The translations under genes were made by a program, and so were the position numbers. From positions 190,984,315 through 191,048,314 of the forward strand of contig OY294068.1 of the NCBI GenBank assembly GCA_958510875.1: DNA of 64,000 bases, in the 5' to 3' direction. Below the pieces are notes generated by a model that was given only the letters and a program-made list of their open reading frames with translations, was not told the DNA's origin and did not search any database. This document shows positions 47,204 through 57,854 of the stretch, in pieces (position 1 is the stretch's first letter; each line of letters begins with the position of its first letter). The stretch is from Endomychus coccineus (lineage: Eukaryota > Arthropoda > Insecta > Coleoptera > Endomychidae).

Positions 47204-47810
47204 TACAAGGTGTCCTCGTACTGCGTAGTCAAAATAAAGCCGAAGATTCTTTGATTCGAAAAAAAGTTGATGAGCCTTTTTACTTTTGCCTCAAGTGTCT
47301 TGTTTACCCGGTAGAGGGCTTCAAAATTGCAAAAATAATTTTGTTTTTTCGGTATAACTTGAGAACGTGATGTAGAACTTTTACAATATTTAGCAGGTGA
47401 GTTACTGTCAACAATGGCAATTTTCGAGAGTGGAGCACAGAGCCTTAGAGACCATAGAAATGGCTCAAACTTGAAGATGTAACGGGAAAAGTGTCCAGAA
47501 CTTTTTTGTGGTCAATGTAATTCACTCGATATATTTTATGTAGATAGCTTATCTGATTTGAAAACTTTTCTTACTCTTAGAAAATTTCGATAAAATCAAC
47601 GGATTAGCTTGAAAAAATTAATTTTCGAGTCTCTGCAATTTTGGCTTACTAATTTTACTTGATTAAAATACCTTAGTTGCCTTTGCTTTTCTAATGTCAT
47701 TTTGGCATTTGAAGAATTTATTCTCAAAACTGTCAGTTTTTACTTTGCTTTCAGTAAAAATTTTATAAAATGATGGCTTAAAATTTCACTAACACTGAAA
47801 TGGTTGATAT
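47204..47810 (+). repeat. Left long terminal inverted repeat
   Basis: Pairs with 48787-49393 in reverse complement; includes AATTTCACTAACACTGAAATGG at its inner end just before and across the transposase ATG at 47800. Confidence 0.88.
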
Positions 47811-48700
47811 GTTATTGATTTATGGACTTTGCCGTTGCAATGGCCGGAGAAGGGAAAGATATCCGCATCGCAGAATTCCAAATCGGCAAACCTTCGCGAA
47901 ACTGGCAAATTTGAAGCAAATCGCAGAGAAACTGGACGCAGACGGACAAGAAGGACGTTAGAGCTCGAAGAAGCGATACTGGAAGCGGTTGAAACTGAAC
48001 CTGGGATAAGCACACTACGTTTGGGACTTCGTATTGGAGCCTCAAAATCATTAGTTCATAATGTACTGAAAGAAGAACTGTTGTATCCCTATCATATTAA
48101 AACAGTTCAAGACTTATTGCCTATGGATCCAGGTCATCGGCTAGATTTCTGTCGGCTTATTGTCCAAAGACAAAACGCAAACCCCAATTTTTGTTGAAGA
48201 ATTCTGTTCACGGACGAAGATACTTTCACGAGATGTGATCGATTGAACGGGGAGAACTACTTGAACTTTCTGGAACAAAGGCTACTTGAACTGTTGGAAA
48301 ACTTGCCCTTACACATTCGTCGTGGCCTGGTTTATCCATGATGGTGCACCTCCTCATTTCACATTAGCTGTGAGGCGACATTTGAATGCGGAATATCCAG
48401 ATCGCTGGATAGGTAGATGACACGATGCACCAGTGAACTGGCCGGCCCGCTCCCCTGATTTGACGCCCTGCGACTTCTTTCTATGGGGCGCTTTGAAGTC
48501 GAAAGCTTATGCAGCTCCAGTAAACACACGAGAGGAATTGTTGCAACGAATTAATCATGAAGCGGATTTATTGAAGAATGATCCTGAAGTACTAGCCAGA
48601 GTTCAATCCAATTTCTTGGAATGAATTAATTTGTGTATTCAGGAAAATTGGCAACATTTCGAAGAATTGATGCCTCAGCGATTTCCCAAAAAGTTTTGTT
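47800..48700 (+). pseudogene. Broken IS630/Tc1-mariner transposase
   Basis: The start is ATG 47800 (MVDMLLIYGLCRCNGRRRER), the normal start of an insect transposase group in which VDMLLVYGEARGN is usual. A frameshift near 47890 moves to the frame with GRRRTRRTLELEEAILEAVE, then ISTLRLGLRIGASKSLVHNV (second helix-turn-helix) and YHIKTVQDLLPMDPGHRLDF. A stop precedes ILFTDEDTFTR, which holds the first catalytic Asp. A deletion of the middle follows, then FIHDGAPPHF with the second Asp, RWIGR and a stop, and WPARSPDLTPCDFFLWGALK with the third Asp, 43 positions after the second. The end (ELLQRINHEADLL, RVQSNFLE) is preserved. All three catalytic motifs survive but in at least three frames. Confidence 0.9.
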
Positions 48701-48786
48701 GTTTCTATTAATTTAGCATTTGTTTTTCCTAAATAATCACATCGTTTCCCCATTTCTATTGTTTTAATTATTCGTGTTTTACCGAG

Positions 48787-49393
48787 ATATTAACCATTTC
48801 AGTGTTAGTGAAATTTTGAGCCATAATTTTATAAAATTTTTACGGAAAGCAAAGTAAAAACTGACAGTTTTGAGAATAAATTCTCCAAATGCCAAAATGA
48901 CATTAGAAAAGCAAAGGCAACTAAGGTATTTTAATCAAGTAAAATTAGTAAGCCAACATTGCAGAGACTCGAAAATTATTTTTTTCAAGCTAATCCGTTG
49001 ATTTTATCAAAATTTTCTAAGAGTAAAAAAAGTTTTCAAATTAGATAAGCTATCTACATAAAAAATATAGAGTGAATTACATAGACCACAAAAAAGTTCT
49101 GGACACTTTTCCCGTTACATCCTCAAGTTTGAGCCATTTCTATGGTCTCTAAGGCTCTATGCTCCGCTCTCAAGAACGGCTATTATTGACAGTAACTCAC
49201 CTGCTGAATATTGTAAAATTCCTCCATCACGTTCTCAAGTTATACCGAAAAAACAAAATTATTTTTGCAACTTTGAAGCCCTCTACCGGCTAAACAAGAC
49301 ACTTGAGGCAAAAGTAAAAAGGCTCATCAATTTTTTTTCGAATCAAACAATCTTCGGTTTTATTTTAGCCACACAGTTCGAGGACATCCTGTA
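48787..49393 (-). repeat. Right long terminal inverted repeat
   Basis: Reverse complement of the left repeat with scattered substitutions and small indels; abuts TA at 49394-49395. Confidence 0.88.
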
Positions 49394-49494
49394 TAAAATC
49401 ATGAAACAACAGCGAACAATAGGTTAAGATGAAAATATTTATTATACATTAAAAAATGTAAGATATCTAGTATAGTTGAAAATTCGTAGTTGCC

Positions 49495-50940
49495 GGATGG
49501 ATTACGCATCATAATAGCACGAATATATGCAGACGTTTCGCCAAACATTACGGGTGGCATCTTCAGGGCAGGCTTGGGGCTTGAACTGGAATTGATTATT
49601 CCGGTTTCTATAGTGATATATAAGGGAAAAACCTTCGCACTATATAGTTGGCTGCTTTATTCCGTCGGTTAACTCCGTTCTGGAACCTGACAAGTCTGAG
49701 AATGTCTTATATGGGTCACGGTTTGAATTATTTGGATGTCTTGGATTTCTATCACTTTAGGAATTTTTTTCTGTCACCATCCCTACTCTCTCCATATTTC
49801 TCATGTATTCCTAAGTCTCTTGTAGGTAATTCCAACAGTTTTATCCTAAATTACTTTCATTTTGTTGAAAGACATCAAACTCTAAAAGCTGACACAGGCA
49901 ATATGCCCGTCACCTTTGACGTCGAATCACTCTTTACTATTGTTCTTATTCCGGACACCCTTCCCATAATTTCTCAACTGTTAACTGTCAGTGCCAAAAA
50001 TATTCCAATCGACTTACTCCCATAGGCGGCTGGTACTGAAGAACCAAAGGGCACGTGCCCATCCAAACACCAAAATAAACTCAGTAAGAAATGTAATTCT
50101 GTGAATTATTTTATTACGCACGTCCGGCGCATGCAATGCTAACGCTCAAAACTTGGTTCCGAAGAACCTTCTGAAATGTACCTACATCAAGTATGATTTG
50201 GCTACGGTTATTTCCGCCATACGCACTCATATCGTCGGTTTAGGGCACAAAGCAGCGTATCTCCAGTGAAATTCTTGCCTTCATTGTGTACAGTGTTCGA
50301 AGACGTGATGACTATTTTCAATGATGGAAATTAATAGTGGGCAAAATCTTTTGAAAAACCCGTCATCACTTGAGGAAAAACTTTCAATTAAAAAGAAAGG
50401 AAGGCCTATTTCTGATCTTCAAATAAACTATACTTCCACAAGTAAAACCTGAACTTACAATAGAGTATTCAACAATAATATCTATGAAAAATACAAATAC
50501 ACGAATGCTTGCATGATTTTCAGTGTTTTAGGCAAAGTCACTTCCGTTAATTGAATTCCACATATTTTTTATGCTATTGCAACTTTTGCGAGCAGTCCTC
50601 GGCAGCTGCCCTGTATTCCCCACTTTCTCCGGTCATAACTAATATCTTCATGAAGACTCTTGAACAAGATGCTATCGACTCATCTGTTCTCAAACCGAAA
50701 CGTTGGTTCATGTACTTTAGGACTTTCCGTGTATGGAAAATCGACTTACATCGATAGATACCTCAATAACTATTCCTACCATCAACCTGCTCTAACGCAA
50801 GCTGTTCTAAACTCTTTCGTCTACTCATCCCAACTACATTCCTTAAAGTCAGAATTAAAATACATTCCATTTCTTATTATCAAATGATTGCTTCAATTAA
50901 AAGATCCAAAATGTCATACAGAAATACACTTCGCCTTAGA
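49495..50940 (+). pseudogene. Decayed Penelope-like element with an inserted block
   Basis: Plus strand. The start has a PLE-terminus-like GACGTTTCGCC ... GGCATCTTCAGGGC (49531-49571). The reverse transcriptase begins at 49850 with a NYFHFVERH block and MPVTFDVESLFT (family pattern LVSFDVVSLFTxVP), then LPIISQLL and NIPIDLL at about 49995-50022. The frame is then broken by about 500 bp of unrelated DNA (50030-50540) and resumes with a TYF-x-x-CNFCEQ block. SPLSPVITNIFMKTLEQDAI and LKPKRWFMYF follow at 50610-50720 (pattern GSPLSPVxANIFM ... KPKxWxRYVDD, the YVDD being lost). The end STYIDRYLNNYSYHQPAL at 50735-50790 matches the KPTxTDRYL block. The GIY-YIG part is absent. Confidence 0.85.
50030..50540. 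mobile_element. Insertion inside the PLE reverse transcriptase
   Basis: About 500 bp separate two adjacent PLE RT motifs that are normally contiguous. The block begins near a palindrome GGGCACGTGCCC (50049-50060). No coding capacity or target duplication was identified, so the type of element is unknown. Confidence 0.5.
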
Positions 50941-51105
50941 TTACTGCCTATGGGACACTATGAAATATATAATATAGAACTGTCTCGACAAGTAGATATC
51001 ACCCAAAGGAAAAAACAGCCTGTAGAACTATCTCTAGAGAAGTGCTGCTGAAAAAATGAGGTTGGAAGGAATTTATGGAAGTTGGAGGAGGTCATACCGA
51101 GAATA
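50941..51105 (+). pseudogene. Transposase C-terminal fragment, homolog of 45765-45930
   Basis: A degenerate CLWDTMKYII string (LWGTLRNIIY in the family) is followed by CTCGACAAGTAGATATCACC and QPVELSLEKCC. The DNA matches 45765-45930 at about 75-80% by eye. As at the first locus, it follows directly on a PLE reverse-transcriptase end. Confidence 0.7.
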
Positions 51106-54100
51106 TTTTACTGTATTTCAATATAATCTCAGCTCTCAATTATCGTTTATTTTTCCATTTAAATTTGTTAATTGAATCAATATTCTAGTTTACTTTGATC
51201 CTACTGATTGTCAATTGTTTTTCATGGAAATACATATGGCCATTTTTGCACCATACTTGGGATCCTAGGTTCAGAATTCAATTATCTTTAGCGCTCTTGT
51301 CATAGTAGGTTTCGGGTGCCTACTTTATTCATCGATTATTGTTCTTCAGTTCCTTCTTAATAAATAATGGCTGCTCTGAGTTTTTACATAGAGGCGTTCG
51401 AAAATTCCTCAATAATCTCCGGTAAATCTGGAATAGTATACGGCAAACGCGACGGAACTTTCCACGCACTTTTGTTGTTTTATAGCCATTTTATTTAGAT
51501 AATTATAAACTTGATTAATAGTTGAATATAATGGAATTAGAGAGTTGAGACTTTAATTATAATATGTTATCACTTGTACCTATATCCGAGCAACGATATT
51601 CAGTTTGGAGTGGCATCATAAAAAAAAGAATTTCGGAAAAAGTTGCTTAAGATTATTTATGACGAGATATACATTTGCCACCCCTGAATTCCGTCGATCT
51701 AACAATGGGTTAACATGCTTCCAGTTCATTATTTTAAATAGCTTAACACTAGTTAAGCACTAAAAATTGTTGTCAATACCTATGTAGAAGGCTCACTCAC
51801 ATTCCAACGATCAAAACTTCAGATGGAATCTACAGATTAGCGACGAATTTTTGGTCAGGAGAAGGAACCGCCCGAGATTCGATTAGAATTTTGTACTTGT
51901 ATCTGATAGTTGGGTTTGATAAGTTCCTAATTGACATTAATTTAATATATGTTTGTATCGCTTTCTAGTATTAAAGTCTTTCAATAATACAGGTAGAACT
52001 TACGTTTATGAACATGACATACAAGCGACGGTGTAACATTGTTGTTAAAACAGCGTGTCAAGATATTAGAAATAATTATCTGAGTATCATAAAAGTTAAA
52101 CGATAATCATCTTACCGTCAGCAGTGACCCTACGTACATTCCAGGGAGGAATTCTTGAGCATACTATACATCATCGCAGAACTCTGAACTCAATTTTGTG
52201 AAAAAAACAACAAAACTAAAATAACTAGAATGAATAACAGACAAATCGCATACTACGAGAAAAATCAGTTACGTTTTTCGAGGTATCCTTAGAATTGTTT
52301 AAAAAGTCTCATATGGGGCATTTCATGCCACGTGAGCCACCTTTTACCCTTCATATTTTTATATTCGGTCATATTTATTGTTATGAGTCCTACCAATGTT
52401 AGTAATGACTCACCAAAGTTTAAGCCAAATGCTGCCAATTTTTTTTTTTGTATAAAGTATTGGAATTTTTTTTTAACCATTAACCTACAGAAATACGAAT
52501 ACAACTAAATTGTACAGATATTTTGTCGTATTATGAGGAAATTTTATGGTGCTACCTGTCAAAATAGTTGGTGACCTTAAAATCACAAAAACCGCCATTG
52601 TGAAAATGTGTCACAATCAATTTACCTTTCTTTGTGCTCTAACTGTTGTTTAAAGTGTCTAATACGATACAATTTGCTCTAAAATGAAATAGAACCTAGG
52701 GATTGTTAAGGTCACGATATAGTTGTTGAAATCGTAATGAAATACACTTAGAGGTAGTAATCCACAAGTTGTGTAAATATATAATATGCTTTTTTATTCT
52801 AAAATTAAAATAATATAATATTTTTTTTTCAGAATGTATGTTCATATTTTAATAAATAACAAATTGTTAATAAGCAAATGAATCAACAAATTATCATGAA
52901 CTTGATAAGAAAAACGTAATTTACTTACTTGATTGACAAGTTGAATATTCAAAAATTTTTCAGAAATTTCACGATTTTTTTGATGCGGAATTTTCCAACA
53001 TTCGATAATTATTTTTCACAATTACGGATAATTTTTTGTCCGCAATTCACAACTCCAATTTGAGTATTAAAAATATGACAAAAACGTGATCAAATTACGG
53101 AGATATATTTTATTAAAATATATTTCTTATCAAAGCACACTTTATCTTAAAAATATAGCGAAGACGTGGACTATATATAGTCAAAGGACAAATACTGACA
53201 TGGGGATGGGAAAAAAAATAATTTCTGGATACCCATCCTCTATTGTAAATTCTCTATTATCATCAACAGACAGCATCAGTCAAAGAGACAATAAAAATTG
53301 TCAAAAGGGTGAGATAAGATGATAATTCTTGGAGCGTGTCACATGATGGGTAATTTTTTTTATATGTGATTTACCTGTACTTTGGCTGCCAGTAAAAATC
53401 AATTCTGAAGTATTTTCATTTCATTTGTTTTGATATATTAATAAGCTATTTTTATTATTTCTATCTCTATTTTGTGGGAAGAAATAAAATTATAGCTTGG
53501 ACGTTTTATCACGATTAATATACCTACCTCAAGGCGCATTCTATTAAGGTTTGTTACAATTGGTTTTAAGATCTAATTCCATTTTAGAGCAAATTATACC
53601 GTAAATTCTTCAGGAATAAGGTAACAAGCAGGTTATGCTGTTTTCCAGGTGAATTATAGCATTATTCAAACATTAGAATCGTGATTAGCGACACCAAAAA
53701 CTCTCGAGTAACCGATTTGGACTAATTTTAGAAGATATTTAATAAATATTACTACACGTAAAAAAAGTGCATGGAAAAAAATTTATTTTGCACTCGAAAA
53801 TGAAACTCAACATTCCTACTAAAAACAAGAAGCGAATAAAGTTCCCAGATATCTTCCAGAATATAATGCAAAAATCGCATCTCGATCCATCTTGAAGCAA
53901 AAATGTTCTAGCTGGAGGCCATTTCTGTGCTTTATTTCCTCGACTATATATGAGTATCAGGAAACTTGAATATGATAAAGTACAGACGACAGTAATATTA
54001 CAGGAAATGTTGGAAGTTGTAAGTAAGCATTAACATATCCTTAGTAATACGAAACCGGTATCGCGTGTTAATAATCAAATGCGGATCACATTCGCTTGCA

Positions 54101-54300
54101 AAACTGCACCCCGCCCTATAAAGAGGATGCGGCCACAAAAGGACTCGATCTCGATCGCATTCATGTGTGTGCAACTAACGGAAACAAGGAAGTGCATGGA
54201 TTTTTACCTGCCGTTACTCTCTCCATCGTCTCGCTGCTGTCGTCAAGGCCAGTTGTTCGTCATACATAAAAATTAATATACTACGTTTTTTCGATTGACG
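51106..54300. other. Intergenic, mostly featureless
   Basis: AT-rich. A 30-bp block around ATTTGCTCTAAAAT (52671) recurs in reverse complement at about 53575-53605, hinting at a small inverted pair, and a trace of the GTGATTAGCGACACC dispersed repeat is at 53681. No genes recognised. Confidence 0.4.
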
Positions 54301-54304
54301 CTCA

Positions 54305-54535
54305 TACATCCATGAGCAGATATTTATATACAGTGAGATGAAACGGGTCCCAAAAGGTATATTCCGGTATTTCGTTCTCAGCTATACACAGCTCCTACTT
54401 TAACTTGCTGTGTTCTATTTTCAAGATATGATTGGAATAAATCCTTGCAAAGACCCCTACCACCCATTTTGTGAAGTTTCACTAACAGTCATGACTTACA
54501 ATGTCGAAGGCCTTTCGAAAATGAACAAAAATTGA
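54305..54535 (-). pseudogene. LINE reverse transcriptase fragment
   Basis: Minus strand: FVHFRKAFDIVSHD near 54525-54485, then in a second frame GGRGLCKDLFQSYLENRTQQ and VKVG (54475-54400), then in a third frame a GIP-type remnant near 54370 (LLGPVSS). This is the standard order KAFDxVxH, then the GxxxxxxxSYLxNRxQxVxVG block, then PQGxxLGPxLF. Both frame changes and stops show it is dead. It is opposite in orientation to the LINE tail at 54985-55417. Confidence 0.78.
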
Positions 54536-54984
54536 AATTTGAATAAGATTCGAGGATTATGAATTTTTTTTTCAAGGAATGTTTCACCTATTGAGGTCTT
54601 TCCCTATGCCAATAACCCCAACACTTCAAGAAAAATACGAATGCCTATATCCTCTCCCTACAATCCCCTCCTAGCTCACACGATGCTCTTCGAACAATAT
54701 TTCCTCTCGTGTAGTCAAAGTATATGGAAAAAAAGTTATTCTTGACCTATCTCTTAGTTGAAATTACCACATATCTCAACTCATATCCAGACTAGACAGC
54801 ATGTGCATATAATACGCCATCTACGGGATGGAGATCAGATCAGCACTAAAATTATTACTTTGGATGGTTTTGGTGCGTACTTGTTAAAAATTCATATCTA
54901 TCAAACTATTCAAACAATTTTTGTTTGTTTGATGGAGGCATCGTGTGGTGAAACATGTCACGTTTCGTTTGATAGAAACAAAGT

Positions 54985-55425
54985 TTGTGAAAATTTACTG
55001 AAAGTGTATTTTTTATATAAGCTTTATGAAAGTATTAGACTATTTTATTTTGCATTCCTTCAATCTATTATTAACTATGGAATCATGTTTGGGGAAGCTT
55101 GAGAGATTGTTATTACACCAAAAAGGATTATTGGATGTACACTGACAGTATGTCTTAGAAAGTCCTGGAAGAGTTATTTAAAAAGACTAGGAATCTCAAG
55201 TGTTCTTTCGATTTATATATTATCTCTTGTAATATTCATGAAGAGGAACCTTGACTTATTCATCTCCAATAGTGACTCATATGCATCTGGAATGTCAATT
55301 GTGACAAGGAACCAAAACTACTTGAGAATCCCACATCATACTTCTTCATTTTATGAAAAAGGACCTCAATCTAGGGCAGTGAAAGCTTCCAATTTTTTAC
55401 TTATTTAAATCAGGAACACCCAAAG
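54985..55425 (+). pseudogene. LINE reverse transcriptase thumb/C-terminus, split by a hAT insertion
   Basis: Plus strand. ESIRLFYFAFLQSIINYGIM (pattern LYYALFQSxLxYGIxxWG) is at 55030-55092, followed in shifted frames by KRLGISSVLSIYILSLVIFM and KRNLDLFISNSDS. NYLRIPHHTSSFYEKGPQ comes next, a well-known LINE tail (pattern TRNKxxLxVPxHxTxxYExGPxY), then a FLPI ending at about 55408. The tail resumes after the hAT element, at 56649, with KVFNISEQLV. The catalytic part is absent here. Confidence 0.82.
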
Positions 55426-55469
55426 TAGTGTTGCCCAAATGCAAGAACAAGACGAGACTTAGCCAGTCT

Positions 55470-55572
55470 TGGTCTTGGTCTTGCGCCAATACACCTGGTC
55501 TTGGTCTTGGTCTTGGTCTTGGTCTTGGTATTGCGCTCCCAGTCTTGGTCTTGGTCTTGGTCTTGCAGCAAG
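55470..55572 (+). repeat. GGTCTT hexamer array (left)
   Basis: Repeats of GGTCTT/TCTTGG, interrupted by GCGCCAATACACC and GTATTGCGCTCCCA. An opposite-strand partner array is at 56505-56635. Confidence 0.9.
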
Positions 55573-55628
55573 AGTCCGCAAGTCTCGCAAGTCTCGCAAT
55601 TACCTATTAGTGTTTCTGTTTTTCATTT

Positions 55629-55823
55629 TCATTCAACCTTTTTATGTTGGCATGAATTACACAAAGCAATTTGAGATGCATGAATTATTTCGAAAAACTC
55701 GTCAAATTTGCTTTTAGGTCTTTCGAATCTATAACTCCAACTCTCACTACTCCAACTAGAACTATTTGAATCTTCGTCACTCATGTCAAATTGTAAACGT
55801 GATAAGTTTTCCGAGAACAACAA
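55629..55823 (-). pseudogene. Possible N-terminal remnant of hAT transposase
   Basis: A 64-aa minus-strand frame with an acidic/serine-rich stretch (MSDEDSNSSSWSSESWS) followed by a C-x-x-C pair in IALCNSCQHKK, as expected at the start of a BED zinc finger. The His/Cys second half of the finger is missing because the frame runs into the GGTCTT array. It is consistent with the hAT termini around it but too short to prove. Confidence 0.4.
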
Positions 55824-56504
55824 GGATTAGAGTAAAATCAATTATTACATTAGACTCGAAGGAAAGCTCAATTGGGAATGACTGAAATTTAAATAAATAC
55901 TATTACTTATAGTCCATTCGCTTAGATAGTGTCGCCTTGTACCGCGCCGCCTTGGCACGTGCCGGCTCTCTTTAAGGGATGCCGTCGCAAATCAAAGGAT
56001 GCCGCATGCGGCGAACAGACGCATGACATTGTAGCGTCCTGCTTTTCGCTCTTATACCTACCTTATTATTATAAGTTAGATTTCAAATTAGTTTGTAAGA
56101 TCTCTTTTTCGGCCTGTAACTTCCGAAATATTAAGAAAATAAACATTTTCTCGGTAACATACTACATATAATTTTATTACGCTTTATTCTATACAGTTGA
56201 TTTTTCGTTTTCATTATTGTCATATTTTTATTTATTTTCATACTATATTTAATATATTATTTTTTATTTACTTATTCGGACTGCGTAAATCTCCCCTTCA
56301 ACGAAAATGCACTGATGGTCATTTATATCTGTACTTTACGTCTTCCTATTTTCTGCCTATTTCCTTCTTCAGTATTTTATGTACTAGTACTTTTTGTTTC
56401 GTTTGTTTTCTATGTGTCAATTTCTTGTATTATAAATTAAGCCTGTCCGCTCCCTGAAACGACACTCAGTCCTAACTGCAAGACGCAAGAGTCTCGCAGG
56501 CTTA

Positions 56505-56635
56505 GTCTTGTTCTTGCTCAAATCTTGCACGGTCAGTCTTGGTCTAGGTCTTGCTAAAATTAGGCGGTCTTGGTCTTGGTCTTGGTCTTGCAAAAATGCA
56601 AGAACAAGACCAAGACTGCAAGACCAAGACCGATT
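56505..56635. repeat. GGTCTT / AAGACC hexamer array (right)
   Basis: GGTCTT runs switch to the complement (AAGACC) at about 56600, so this end can itself fold back. Confidence 0.88.
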
Positions 56636-56656
56636 TTGGGCAACACTAATCCAAAG

Positions 56657-57850
56657 TATTTAATATTTCGGAACAGCTTGTATAGTTTTTCTGTTTGATG
56701 AATGTTATTATAGTTGTTCACCTAATTTTTTGGTATCATATACTTCAATTTAACACCAACAAACCACGTAATATGTTGTGATTTGTTTTAATTACATGAT
56801 ACATAATGAAGCGCATGTCTTAGTTAAGATATATTACTTAGCATTTCTTCTATATTAATCGTGAAAAAAAAATGTAAGCTTCGACAGATTTCAGCAGAAG
56901 AAGATGCTTAGGAAATCTTGATTTCTGACTGAAACAGAAGCTTGATAAAGTTCCCGGCAACTTTGTATTGTGATGGCTGACGAAACGTCGGCTTGTAGTC
57001 GTGCTCCCATGACGTGGAATCCATCCGGAAACCAACATTATCATATTTATATAAACTGCTTCTTAAAAGCCCATTACCTCCGTACGTAACTCCTTTTACG
57101 AATACATTTTGGGTATCTCTCCGTTATTACAATAGAATTACAATAGATTTTACTTGTTTATATACAGATATAGACATCTGCCTAGAATCTAGTCTAAACT
57201 AAAAGATGTGCTTACAGAATTGAAATGATACTAATTTCCATATAAGTTCCATATCTTCTTATGGTAATCTATGCACACGTTATGTAATGCGATCTGGAAG
57301 GTAAGAATAATGAAGGTACAATATACTGCGACCATACGCACTCCGTCGTGTGTAGCGTAGGAAGTACGTACAAAAGCTTACAGTTTTATGAGCCCCTAAG
57401 CTATTTTCTAATTCCACCCATTTCCGCTAATGCTTTAAATCTTCATTCGCGTGGCTAACGTGGACCCCAATTTTCTAGAATGAATTCAGACCTTTCCATT
57501 ATCATACGTATGAGACTGTGTAATTAGAGATTGGTAATCGATCAACAGCGGTTTTTGTAATAAAATTAATAATATTAGGGTTCGATAACTACAAGTTCAG
57601 TTGATATTATAACGGAAATATATTATAAATGAAAGTTTGGTTGATAGGTAACCACGATTTCTCTCTATTTATGCTTCAACTTATCACATGCAATCATTTG
57701 GTTCAAGACGAGATGTATCAAGCTGTGTCTTTTTTTGATTCTTGCCAAAATATTGGACATAACTTCGGAATTTTAGCAATTGTTGAACATTTCAATGAAT
57801 CTAGATGACAACACGGTTCCATAATAAAGATTATATGCAAATATTCTATT
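56657..57850. other. LINE tail remnant then unassigned DNA
   Basis: The first about 40 bp continue the LINE split by the hAT element. CTGACGAAACGTCGG at 56977 resembles PLE termini, but no PLE coding sequence is nearby. The rest shows nothing I recognise. Confidence 0.4.
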
Positions 57851-57854
57851 TATA

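Larger units (their letters stand above)
47204..49393 (+). mobile_element. Tc1/mariner-superfamily transposon with about 600-bp TIRs
   Basis: A 2190-bp element bounded by TA dinucleotides (47202-47203 and 49394-49395). It begins TACAAGGTGTCCTCG and ends CGAGGACATCCTGTA. The inverted repeats run inward for about 607 bp each (47204-47810 and 48787-49393) at roughly 90% identity by eye, and the left one includes the transposase start codon. Such long TIRs are exceptional for mariner-type elements, which usually have about 30 bp. The central part is a broken transposase gene. Confidence 0.9.
55418..56656. mobile_element. Non-autonomous hAT element with GGTCTT hexamer arrays
   Basis: Element 55426-56648 (1223 bp) begins TAGTGTTGCCCAAA and ends TTTTGGGCAACACTA. 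It is flanked by 8-bp direct repeats ACCCAAAG (55418-55425) and ATCCAAAG (56649-56656), matching at seven of eight positions; an 8-bp duplication is typical of hAT. Both subterminal regions are filled with (GGTCTT)n and its complement (55470-55570 and 56505-56635). Between them a minus-strand frame (55629-55823) reads FDEFFEIIHASQIALCNSCQ after an acidic Ser-rich start. It looks like the N-terminus of a hAT-type transposase with a zinc-finger start. No catalytic domain is left. Confidence 0.85.

Noticed and set aside
54490..54530. Plus-strand MTYNVEGLSKMN as the start of a LINE endonuclease
   Set aside because: The minus strand of the same bases reads RKAFDIVSHD followed by a good SYLENRTQQVKVG block, which explains the sequence much better as reverse transcriptase.
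55428..55717. Overlapping ORFs rich in LGLGLG and WSWSWS
   Set aside because: They are translations of the GGTCTT hexamer array, not proteins.
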